Origin: an uncultured Bacteroidota bacterium
Lineage (GTDB): Bacteria; Bacteroidota; Bacteroidia; B-17B0; Aurantibacillaceae
NCBI GenBank assembly: GCA_903893815.1
Contig: CAITNS010000010.1
Coordinates: 1-64,000 of the forward strand
Length of the DNA stretch: 64,000 nucleotides
Direction: 5' to 3'
Shown: one piece after another, positions 7,962 to 15,096 of the stretch
Numbering within the stretch: the stretch's first letter is position 1
Layout: every line of letters starts with the position of its first letter
Position numbers and translations under genes: made by a program
Notes under the pieces: model-generated
Databases searched by the model: none
What the model saw: the letters and a program-made list of their open reading frames with translations, nothing else
Told to the model about the DNA's origin: nothing

Positions 7962-7992
7962 TTGGGATTTTCAGTTATTGAGCGTAAATTTG
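7962..7992 (+). promoter_or_regulatory. putative promoter of the ccm operon
   Basis: TTG (7962-7964), 20 bases, then a perfect TAnnTTTG box (TAAATTTG, 7985-7992). The ccmB ATG begins at 8000, only 8 bases after the box, so transcription would start at or next to the start codon. An imperfect palindrome (ATTGAG...CTCAAT, 7977-8001) overlaps the box and the ATG. Confidence 0.5.
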
Positions 7993-7999
7993 CGCCTCA

Positions 8000-8659
8000 A
8001 TGAATACTCAATTACTATCTCAACTAATTAAAAAAGAATTTTTACTAGAATTCCGGCAAAAGTCAACTCTTGCCGGAATTTTAGTTTATATAGTTGCTAC
8101 AGTTTTCATTTCGGCTTTATGTTTCAAAAAGGTAATTCAACCAGCAGTTTGGAACGCTTTGTTTTGGGTTATTTTTATGTTTATCACAGTTAATGTTTCT
8201 AGCAAAAGTTTTATGCAGGAAACTAAAGGAAAGGGCTTATATAATTACCTCTATTATAATGCCCGAACGTTTATTTTAAGTAAAATTATCTATAATATGC
8301 TGTTAATGGCCGTGTTAAGTTTGTTAACTTTTTTCTTTTATTCATGGTTTGTTGGGAGTATGGTTCAGGATTTTGGCATGTTTTTATTGGCCTTGTTATT
8401 CAGTTCTTCGGCCTTTTCTGGTGTGTTAAGTTTAATGAGTGCTATTGCCTCAAAAGCTAATAATAATATCAGCTTAATGGCTATTTTGAGTTTTCCTGTA
8501 TTAATGCCATTATTGCTGGTTTCAGTAAAATTGAGTAAGCATGCTATTGATGGTTTAGCTTGGAGCGTAAGCTATAAATATCTGCTAATATTAATCATGC
8601 TAAATATTGTGGTAGTTGCTTTGGCAACGCTATTATTTAATTACCTTTGGAAAGAATAA
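8000..8659 (+). CDS. ccmB: heme exporter subunit CcmB
   Basis: The membrane permease subunit of the CcmABC complex of System I cytochrome c maturation. It is 219 residues with about six hydrophobic segments, and opens with the LIKKEFLLEFRQKSTLAG signature typical of CcmB (cytosolic K/R-E-x-x-x-E-x-R segment before the first helix). It is first in an apparent operon with ccmC, ccmD, ccmE and ccmF. The ATPase partner ccmA is not in the window and must be encoded elsewhere if present. No Shine-Dalgarno sequence precedes the ATG, and a -7 box lies only 8 bases upstream. Confidence 0.85.
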   Translation: MNTQLLSQLIKKEFLLEFRQKSTLAGILVYIVATVFISALCFKKVIQPAVWNALFWVIFMFITVNVSSKSFMQETKGKGLYNYLYYNARTFILSKIIYNMLLMAVLSLLTFFFYSWFVGSMVQDFGMFLLALLFSSSAFSGVLSLMSAIASKANNNISLMAILSFPVLMPLLLVSVKLSKHAIDGLAWSVSYKYLLILIMLNIVVVALATLLFNYLWKE

Positions 8660-8663
8660 GTTT

Positions 8664-9326
8664 ATGATAAAATGGTGGAAAATATTGGCTGCTTTGCTTA
8701 TCCTATACACACTAGTATGGGGTATGTTAGCGCCTGTGCCAAAGCTTAATATTTTATACGAAACTATTCGTAATTTATTTTACCATGTGCCTATTTGGTT
8801 TGCCATGTTGTTTATGATGGGCTATTCAGTTGTATTTGCAATTATTCATTTGGCAAAAAATAATTTACGATCAGATATAGTTAGTAACCAAGCAGCGCAA
8901 GTGGGTTTGTTTTTTGCTTTACCTGGTTTATTAACTGGTTGCATGTGGGCTAAATTTACTTGGGGTACTTGGTGGACTTTTGAAGATCCTAAACTGAATG
9001 GCGTTGCTATTGCTGTTTTAATTTACTTGGCTTATTTTATTTTAAGAAGTTCAATTGATGATGAACAAAAGCGTGCGCGTATTGCTGCGGTTTATAATAT
9101 TTTTGCCTTTGTGATGATGTTTGTATTCATTATGATTTTACCTCGATTAACAGATTCGTTACATCCTGGTAATGGTGGCAATCCTGCATTTGGTAAATAC
9201 GATTTAGATAATGGGATGCGTATGGTATTTTATCCGGCCGTTATTGGTTGGGTATTATTAAGTCTATGGATTTTAGATGTAAAGAAACGTTTAGCAATTT
9301 TAACTCATAAAAAAAATGAAGAATAA
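8664..9326 (+). CDS. ccmC: heme handling protein CcmC (CcsA/CcmC family)
   Basis: CcmC loads heme onto CcmE. The chosen ATG at 8664, four bases after the ccmB stop, gives 220 residues. An in-frame ATG at 8616 lies inside ccmB and would add a charged, non-membrane segment. Six hydrophobic helices are apparent. The tryptophan-rich heme motif appears as WGTWWTFEDPKLNG (about residues 97-110), a variant of WGxxWxWDxRLT with Phe-Glu in place of Trp-Asp. Conserved His residues flank it (FYHVPIWFAM; LTDSLHPG). It overlaps the next gene by 11 bases. Confidence 0.85.
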   Translation: MIKWWKILAALLILYTLVWGMLAPVPKLNILYETIRNLFYHVPIWFAMLFMMGYSVVFAIIHLAKNNLRSDIVSNQAAQVGLFFALPGLLTGCMWAKFTWGTWWTFEDPKLNGVAIAVLIYLAYFILRSSIDDEQKRARIAAVYNIFAFVMMFVFIMILPRLTDSLHPGNGGNPAFGKYDLDNGMRMVFYPAVIGWVLLSLWILDVKKRLAILTHKKNEE

Positions 9327-9528
9327 AATTATATTAATACTTGCAAGTTTATTGATTCCGTTTTTCGGAATAGCACAGGAAGCGACTGTTGAACCGCAAA
9401 TGGCAGATACGTTTAGAAGTGAAGGAAAGATATACGTTGTAATAACGGTTATATCCATCATCTTTATATGCTTGATTAGCTATTTGATTTACATCGATAT
9501 GAAATTAAGAAAACTAGAAAAAAAGTAA
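9316..9528 (+). CDS. ccmD: CcmD-like small membrane protein
   Basis: A 70-residue protein with an N-terminal signal-like segment ending GIAQ (about 1-20) and one C-terminal transmembrane helix (VVITVISIIFICLISYLIYI) followed by a basic, coiled tail (DMKLRKLEKK). This matches the CcmD pattern: a short protein between ccmC and ccmE with one helix and a charged end. CcmD releases holo-CcmE from CcmC. It starts inside the ccmC 3' end. Sequence similarity to proteobacterial CcmD is low, so the name rests on topology and position. Confidence 0.7.
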   Translation: MKNKIILILASLLIPFFGIAQEATVEPQMADTFRSEGKIYVVITVISIIFICLISYLIYIDMKLRKLEKK

Positions 9529-9611
9529 TTACGAATGGTATACGAATATACGAATCTAGATTTGCTAGCGCTTCATACACAGATTCGTACATTCGTAAAT
9601 AAATTCGTAAT
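9528..9611. repeat. long inverted repeat between ccmD and ccmE
   Basis: 9541-9557 (TACGAATATACGAATCT) pairs with 9581-9597 with one mismatch across a 23-base loop. An outer ATTACGAAT (9528-9536) pairs perfectly with ATTCGTAAT (9603-9611). Each arm is built from ACGAAT units. The outer arm begins at the ccmD stop codon. It could attenuate or stabilise the transcript between the two genes. Confidence 0.75.
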
Positions 9612-9632
9612 CATTAATTAAAGATTAAGAAA

Positions 9633-10016
9633 ATGAAAAAGATTCACATATTAGGAATAGTAGTTATTGCAGTTGCTATTGGAGTTATTTTTACTTCATT
9701 GCAAAGTAGCGCAACTTATTCAGATTTTACAGAGGCAGGTGCTAACCCTGAAACCGAATATCATGTAGTTGGAAAATTAAATAAGACAGTTCCTGTGCAA
9801 TACGATCCAAAAATTAATGCCGATCAATGTTCGTTTATGATGATTGATAATAAAGGCATTGAAAAACAAGTGGTACTTCATAAAAGTGTTCCTCAAGACA
9901 TTCAAAAATCAGAACAAATTGTATTGATTGGAAAAATGCAAGGCGACGTATTTGAGGCGGATGAAATTTTAATGAAGTGCCCAAGTAAATATAATGACGG
10001 AAAACCACAAGTTTAA
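9633..10016 (+). CDS. ccmE: heme chaperone CcmE, CxxxY variant
   Basis: CcmE carries heme in the periplasm from CcmC to CcmF. It is 127 residues: an N-terminal membrane anchor (about 4-22) followed by an OB-fold domain with the expected EYHVVGKLNK and QIVLIGKMQGDVFEADEIL strands. The canonical heme-binding HxxxY is replaced by Cys116-Pro-Ser-Lys-Tyr120, the CxxxY form described for archaeal and some bacterial CcmE of the variant System I. It lies 104 bases after ccmD, past a large inverted repeat, and 12 bases before the VOC gene. Confidence 0.9.
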   Translation: MKKIHILGIVVIAVAIGVIFTSLQSSATYSDFTEAGANPETEYHVVGKLNKTVPVQYDPKINADQCSFMMIDNKGIEKQVVLHKSVPQDIQKSEQIVLIGKMQGDVFEADEILMKCPSKYNDGKPQV

Positions 10017-10028
10017 ATCATAAAAGTA

Positions 10029-10427
10029 ATGGCAAAAATTACAGGTATTGGCGGAGTGTTTTTTAAAACACAGAATCCAAAAGAATTAGCAGATTGGTAT
10101 AAAACTAACTTAGGTTTAGATTTAGAAGCATGGGGCGGCTCTATCATAAAATGGCCAAACGACCAAGCCTCAGATAAAGGCTTAACCGTTTGGAGTGTTG
10201 CTCCTTCTGATACAAAATGGTTTGAACCAAGCACATCATCATTTATGATTAATTACCGTGTTGATAACATGGCAGAAATGTTGGTGCAACTAAAAGTAGG
10301 AAATGTTGAGGTTGTTAAGGGTCCTGAATATCACGAAAACGGAGTGTTTGCATGGATAATGGACCCTGCTGGAAATAAATTGGAGCTATGGGAACCTATG
10401 GCTTGGGACGAAAAAAATAAAAAATAA
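10029..10427 (+). CDS. VOC (glyoxalase/bleomycin-resistance) family protein
   Basis: A 132-residue vicinal oxygen chelate fold protein: GIGGVFFKTQNPKELADWYK opens the first beta-alpha-beta-beta-beta module, and YRVDNMAEMLVQLK with FAWIMDPAGNKLELWEP forms the second. The ending DPxGNxxELWEP is typical, with the Glu a likely metal ligand. The substrate is unknown. It sits between ccmE and ccmF in the same orientation, 8 bases before ccmF, so it is co-transcribed, although no link to heme handling is known to me. Confidence 0.8.
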   Translation: MAKITGIGGVFFKTQNPKELADWYKTNLGLDLEAWGGSIIKWPNDQASDKGLTVWSVAPSDTKWFEPSTSSFMINYRVDNMAEMLVQLKVGNVEVVKGPEYHENGVFAWIMDPAGNKLELWEPMAWDEKNKK

Positions 10428-10435
10428 ATTTATTA

Positions 10436-13018
10436 ATGGGTACTATAGGCGAGCATTTATGGGTTGGACAATTAGGTAATGCATTTATTGTACTATCTTT
10501 TATTGCCGCTTTATTTTCAGGAATTGGATATTATTTTTATTCGAAGGAAGTTCTAACTTCTGAATGGAAGAAATTTGCAAACACGGCGTTTTCAATCCAT
10601 TCACTTTCTATTCTTGGTATTGCTGGCACTTTGTTTTTTATGTTATTCAATCATTATTATGAATATGCGTATGTATATCAGCATAGTAATAATGAAATGC
10701 CCATGCAATACATTATGTCTTGTTTTTGGGAAGGACAAGAAGGAAGCTTTTTATTGTGGGCATTTTGGAATGTTGTATTAGGCAACATATTGCGTAAAAC
10801 TATTGACGCTAAGTGGGAAGCACCAACTATGGCTATTTTTGCATTAGTACAAGTATTTATTGCAAGTATGTTGTTGGGTATTTTTATTGGAGATTATAAA
10901 TTAGGTTCAAATCCCTTCTTGTTGCTGAGAGAACATTCTGAATATTCGAAGTTGCCTTTTTTAAATATCCCAGATTATTTAACTAAAATTAATGGTAGAG
11001 GACTAAATCCTTTATTAATGAATTATTGGATGACGATTCATCCACCAACTTTATTTTTAGGATTCTCATCCACTCTTGTGCCTTTTGTATTTGCAATAGC
11101 AGGTTTATGGAAACGTGATTTTACAACTTGGCAAAAACCAGCTTTAACATGGACGTTTTTTAGCATCATGATTTTAGGGACTGGTATTTTAATGGGAGGC
11201 GCTTGGGCCTACGAAGCGCTAAGTTTTGGTGGTTTTTGGGCATGGGATCCTGTAGAAAATTCTTCTTTAGTGCCTTGGCTAGTGATGGTGGGCGCAGGGC
11301 ATGTGATGATTATTAATAAAAATAAAGGTGGTTCCTTATTTATGACACATTTAATGGCTATTGCTTCTTTTTTATTAGTTCTTTACTCTACATTTTTAAC
11401 GCGAAGTGGAATACTTGGTAATAGCTCTGTACATGCTTTTACAGATTTAGGAATGCAAGGACAGTTAGTTGTATATGTGCTAACGTTTGTGTTTTTATGT
11501 GTGGTATTATTAATACACGATAAATTAATTCGCGTATCGTATGTAATGATTTCTTTATTAATGCTGTTTGTTGGTATTACATTTGGGTATAAAATTAATT
11601 TATTACTAACGTGGTTGGCACTAAGCTTTATAATTACTATTTATTCATATGTCAAATTTTTTCCAAAAGAGGAAGAGGAAGAAAGTTTGTATTCGAGAGA
11701 GTTTTGGATGTTTGTTGGCTCATTAGTGTTTTTATTATCATCTTTAGTTATTACTTATTTCACGTCTATTCCAGTGATGAATAAATTATTTCACATGGAA
11801 AAAGCGCCAATTAAAATTGCTGATTATAATTTATGGATGGTGCCATTTACAATTGTTGCCTTGATTTTAGTTGCTGTTACACAGTATTTTAAATACAAAA
11901 AGACAGACCCTAAACAATTTATAAAACACATTAGTTTGTCAGGAATATTGGCTGTTGTATTTGGTTTATCGGCAGTCATTCCTTTATACTTTTTAAAAGA
12001 TTACTCTTTAGCAAAGTCAATAGATAAATGGAATTTAATTTCTTATGGCTTGTTGTTTATTGCTGCTTTATTTGCGGTGTTCTGTAATTTAGATTATTGG
12101 ATTCGTGTATTAAAAGGCAAAACACGTCACGCTGGCTCCTCTATTGCGCATATTGGATTTGCTTTAATTTTATTAGGAGCATTAATTTCAACATCAAAAA
12201 AACAAACCATATCTCAAAATACTTCTTCTAAAAATGTTGCAAGCTTAGGTGAAAACTTTAACGCGCAAAAAAGCTTAGTACTTTCGGTAGGCGATACGTT
12301 ACCAATTGGAAATTATTTGGTAACCTATAAAGGCAAAGAGCGCAAAGGCATTGATGTGTTTTTTAACATGGATTATTTTACCAAAGATGCCAATGGCAAA
12401 TTGGTAAAAGCTTTTGAACTAAGTCCTAGATTAGAAGATAATCCAAAAATGGGTATATCATCACACCCAGACACTAAACATTTTTTAAGTAATGATATTT
12501 ACTCGCATATTACTTATGGTGTTGTAAGCGACACAAAAGAAGTTAAAAAAGATGCGTATAAAGAACCGACTAATTTTGTGGGGCACATGAATGATACTAT
12601 TTTTGCAGACAATGCCATTATAAAAATCGATAGCATCACGACTAACTTAACGGAAGATGAATATTCAAAAAACGATAGTTTACTAATTGTTACAGCTGTT
12701 TTAAAAGCAACAGATATTAATGGTAAAGTTTATAGAGCAACACCAAAATATATTTTAAAACAAAACATGGTAATGCCTGATGAATTTGTATTAGATGAGT
12801 TAGGTTTGAAATTTGTGTTTTGGAAAATAAATCCAAATGAAGGAAGTATCGAAATTCAAATGGCTGAAAAAGTAAGCAACGCAAAAGATTTTGTTGTGTT
12901 AGAAGCCTACATGTTTCCTTTTATTAATGTGTTGTGGCTTGGTTGTTTAGTAATGGTAATAGGTACTATAGTCGCTATTATTGAGAGAAGACGTTTAAAC
13001 AAATTAAAAGCTCAGTAA
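10436..13018 (+). CDS. ccmF: cytochrome c heme lyase CcmF
   Basis: CcmF takes heme from CcmE and attaches it to apocytochrome c. The protein has 860 residues, longer than the roughly 650 of Proteobacteria. It has many transmembrane helices; the tryptophan-rich WWD motif GGFWAWDPVENSSLVPWL at about 265-282; the preceding MTIHPPTLFLGF segment with a conserved His; and a large soluble C-terminal domain (about 600-830) before a final helix. The extra length lies mostly in this periplasmic region. It is the last ccm gene here and is followed three bases later by the DUF2520 gene. Confidence 0.9.
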   Translation: MGTIGEHLWVGQLGNAFIVLSFIAALFSGIGYYFYSKEVLTSEWKKFANTAFSIHSLSILGIAGTLFFMLFNHYYEYAYVYQHSNNEMPMQYIMSCFWEGQEGSFLLWAFWNVVLGNILRKTIDAKWEAPTMAIFALVQVFIASMLLGIFIGDYKLGSNPFLLLREHSEYSKLPFLNIPDYLTKINGRGLNPLLMNYWMTIHPPTLFLGFSSTLVPFVFAIAGLWKRDFTTWQKPALTWTFFSIMILGTGILMGGAWAYEALSFGGFWAWDPVENSSLVPWLVMVGAGHVMIINKNKGGSLFMTHLMAIASFLLVLYSTFLTRSGILGNSSVHAFTDLGMQGQLVVYVLTFVFLCVVLLIHDKLIRVSYVMISLLMLFVGITFGYKINLLLTWLALSFIITIYSYVKFFPKEEEEESLYSREFWMFVGSLVFLLSSLVITYFTSIPVMNKLFHMEKAPIKIADYNLWMVPFTIVALILVAVTQYFKYKKTDPKQFIKHISLSGILAVVFGLSAVIPLYFLKDYSLAKSIDKWNLISYGLLFIAALFAVFCNLDYWIRVLKGKTRHAGSSIAHIGFALILLGALISTSKKQTISQNTSSKNVASLGENFNAQKSLVLSVGDTLPIGNYLVTYKGKERKGIDVFFNMDYFTKDANGKLVKAFELSPRLEDNPKMGISSHPDTKHFLSNDIYSHITYGVVSDTKEVKKDAYKEPTNFVGHMNDTIFADNAIIKIDSITTNLTEDEYSKNDSLLIVTAVLKATDINGKVYRATPKYILKQNMVMPDEFVLDELGLKFVFWKINPNEGSIEIQMAEKVSNAKDFVVLEAYMFPFINVLWLGCLVMVIGTIVAIIERRRLNKLKAQ

Positions 13019-13021
13019 TCT

Positions 13022-13822
13022 TTGAGTCAGCCGTTAAAAATAGTAATTATGGGTACTGGCAATGTGGCTTATCATATTGCCCAATCTTTTCAATCAAATG
13101 CAAACGTTAACCTTATTCAAGTATTTAATCATCGTTATTCAAAAGAAGCTAAACAATTCTCAAAGCAGTTTCAATGTGATCTAGTTACTGATTATAAATC
13201 CATTCATCAAACAGCGGATATATATATTGTTGCCGTTAAAGATGATGCAATATCTGACGTGGCAAAACAATTGATTCCATTAAAATTAAATGGATTGGTT
13301 GTGCATTCCTCTGGAAGTGTTGAAGTGAATGTATTGAAAAATGTTTCCAAAACTATTGGCGTATATTACCCATTACAAACTTTTTATAAAGGTGCAAGTA
13401 TTGATTGGAATACTTCGCCTTTGCTAATTGAAGCCAATACAAAATCTTCTGTAACAAAATTGAAGCAATTAGCGAGTAGTGTTTCTAAAACAGTAAAAGT
13501 TGTTGACTCAAAAAATAGGTTGCAAATTCATTTAGCCGCTGTGTTTGCATGTAATTTTACAAACGCCATGTATGTGGCAGCTTATGAATTGCTTGAGAAT
13601 AATTTAAGAAAAAAAGATACAGAATTGTTGTTTCCTATTATGCAGCAGTCGTTTCAAAAATTACAAACCGTTCATCCTACAAAAGCTCAAACAGGGCCAG
13701 CTATGCGTAACGATAAACTAGTGATGAGAAAGCATTTACAATTATTGAAACAAGATAAACAGTTGTCGCATGTATATACTGTAATTTCTGATTTAATTAT
13801 GAGACAACAAAATCAAGACTAA
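13022..13822 (+). CDS. Rossmann-fold DUF2520 oxidoreductase-like protein
   Basis: 266 residues with an N-terminal NAD(P)-binding strand-loop (LKIVIMGTGNVAYHIAQSF), a GLVVHSSGSVEV segment and a helical C-terminal DUF2520 domain (LAAVFACNFTNAMYVAAYELL; HPTKAQTGPAMRND). These proteins resemble F420-dependent NADP reductase/ketopantoate reductase folds, but the reaction is not established. The start is a TTG at 13022, the first possible codon after the in-frame ccmF stop, so translation is likely coupled to ccmF. In related genomes this gene often precedes a KDO 8-phosphate phosphatase gene, as here. Confidence 0.8.
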   Translation: MSQPLKIVIMGTGNVAYHIAQSFQSNANVNLIQVFNHRYSKEAKQFSKQFQCDLVTDYKSIHQTADIYIVAVKDDAISDVAKQLIPLKLNGLVVHSSGSVEVNVLKNVSKTIGVYYPLQTFYKGASIDWNTSPLLIEANTKSSVTKLKQLASSVSKTVKVVDSKNRLQIHLAAVFACNFTNAMYVAAYELLENNLRKKDTELLFPIMQQSFQKLQTVHPTKAQTGPAMRNDKLVMRKHLQLLKQDKQLSHVYTVISDLIMRQQNQD

Positions 13823-13826
13823 CTCA

Positions 13827-14339
13827 ATGGAAAATTTCAAACAAAAATTAACGCGTATCAAAACTTTATTGTTTGATGTGGATGGTGTTTTAACTAACGG
13901 ACAAGTGTTTTTGATGGAAAGCGGAGAGTTTGTGAGAAACATGAATTCTAAAGATGGGTATGCTTTACAGTTAGCCGTTAAAAAAGGATATCGTATTGCT
14001 ATCATTACAGGCGGTAATAGCCAGATTGTGAAAAATGCCTTACATGGTTTAGGTATTGAAGATGTGTTTTTATCACAACACGATAAATTACAATGCTATA
14101 AAGATTACATCAATGAGAATGATTTAGTGGAGGATGAAATTTTATACATGGGCGATGATTTACCAGATTATGAAGTAATGAAAAGAGTAGGCTTAGCCGT
14201 ATGCCCGTTTAATGCTGCTCATGAAATAAAAGAGATTTGTACATACATTTCAGGTCGTAATGGGGGCGAAGCATGTGTGCGTGATGTTGTAGAACAAGTG
14301 ATGCGTTCGCAAGGAACTTGGGAAATAACTGGCTGGTAG
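13827..14339 (+). CDS. kdsC: 3-deoxy-D-manno-octulosonate 8-phosphate phosphatase (KdsC-type HAD)
   Basis: A 170-residue C0-type HAD phosphatase that makes KDO for lipopolysaccharide. The catalytic DxD is Asp17/Asp19 in LLFDVDGVLTNG; motif II is IITGGNS (about residues 57-63); the Mg-binding GDDLPDYEVM comes later; and the KdsC-specific ending GRNGGEACVRDVVEQVM is present. The lack of a cap domain fits the tetrameric KdsC class. It is four bases downstream of the DUF2520 gene and ends the run that starts with ccmB. It converges with the Nudix gene across a dispersed repeat. Confidence 0.9.
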   Translation: MENFKQKLTRIKTLLFDVDGVLTNGQVFLMESGEFVRNMNSKDGYALQLAVKKGYRIAIITGGNSQIVKNALHGLGIEDVFLSQHDKLQCYKDYINENDLVEDEILYMGDDLPDYEVMKRVGLAVCPFNAAHEIKEICTYISGRNGGEACVRDVVEQVMRSQGTWEITGW

Positions 14340-14360
14340 AATTTGTTAATTCGAGATGTC

Positions 14361-14392
14361 ACACTGAGCGGAGTCGAAGTGTTAGTCGAGAA
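14361..14392 (+). repeat. dispersed intergenic repeat (ACTGAGCnnAGTCGAAGT type), copy 2
   Basis: ACACTGAGCGGAGTCGAAGT followed by GTTAGTCGAGAA. It differs from the copy at 3198-3229 only in the two central bases (GG versus TT). It fills the 58-base gap between the converging kdsC and Nudix genes. Confidence 0.8.
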
Positions 14393-14397
14393 CTAAT

Positions 14398-14970
14398 TTA
14401 AGGTAGCTTCAAATCGCCATTATCAATTAAATATTTTACTTTAAAAATAGCGGCAACACTAATACCATCTGTTATTTCACCTTTCATTACCATATCAAAA
14501 GCTTCATTGATATGAACTTTTTTAACTTTTAAATCTTCTGTTTCTTCAGGTTCAGCCTCTTCAAATGTTAAATCGGTGGCTAAAAACACAAATGCATGCT
14601 CGTTGGTGGCTGAGTTGCTCAAATGCAATTGCATAATTTCCTCAAATTTTTGGGCCACAATGCCTGTTTCTTCTTTCAATTCCCTTACGGCTGTGTCAAT
14701 AGGAGCTTCGCCTAAAGGCCCGCCGCCTTCTGGTATTTCCCAGCTATAGGCATTTAAAGGATAACGCCATTGGCCAACTAGCCAAGTATAGCCGTCATCA
14801 CTTAACGGCAAAATACCGATGGCTAAATTTTTAAAATTCACAACGCTATAAACGGCAGGTTTGCCAGCTGGATTAATAGTTTGATGTTTATTTACGGCAA
14901 TCCAGGCCGATTCGTATACTAACTCTGTTGATAGAGTTTTCCATGAATTTAAAGGGTTTTCTATACTCAT
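14398..14970 (-). CDS. Nudix hydrolase (ADP-ribose pyrophosphatase-like)
   Basis: 190 residues. The Nudix box is complete: G-x5-E-x7-REL-x-EE-x-G (the first Gly lies in the EIPEGGGPLGEAP stretch, then VRELKEETG), about residues 80-105. The upstream WLVGQWRYPLNAYSWEIPEGG is typical of ADP-sugar diphosphatases, which hydrolyse ADP-ribose to AMP and ribose 5-phosphate. The gene is monocistronic. Exact substrate specificity is not readable from the sequence. Confidence 0.85.
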   Translation of the reverse strand: MSIENPLNSWKTLSTELVYESAWIAVNKHQTINPAGKPAVYSVVNFKNLAIGILPLSDDGYTWLVGQWRYPLNAYSWEIPEGGGPLGEAPIDTAVRELKEETGIVAQKFEEIMQLHLSNSATNEHAFVFLATDLTFEEAEPEETEDLKVKKVHINEAFDMVMKGEITDGISVAAIFKVKYLIDNGDLKLP

Positions 14971-15022
14971 AATTTATTAAAAAGGTTTTCAATCAGTTAA
15001 ACATAGGTTTCACACAGTTGAA

Positions 15023-15054
15023 TTGTTAATATTAGCCTTATTTTCCTATATTTA
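15023..15054 (+). promoter_or_regulatory. putative promoter of the giant SprB-like gene
   Basis: TTG (15023-15025), 21 bases, then TATATTTA (15047-15054), seven of eight matches to TAnnTTTG. The start codon follows 42 bases later. This is a consensus match only. Confidence 0.35.
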
Positions 15055-15096
15055 GAAACCTAATCTACATTAAATTCGTAAAAGTTAAAAATTGTT

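Noticed and set aside
8000-13018. Complete canonical System I operon
   Set aside because: ccmA, ccmG and ccmH are not present in the window, and CcmE carries the CxxxY variant motif.
14398-14970. Role of the Nudix protein in the ccm/kdsC operon
   Set aside because: It is on the opposite strand and separated by a dispersed repeat, so there is no operon link.
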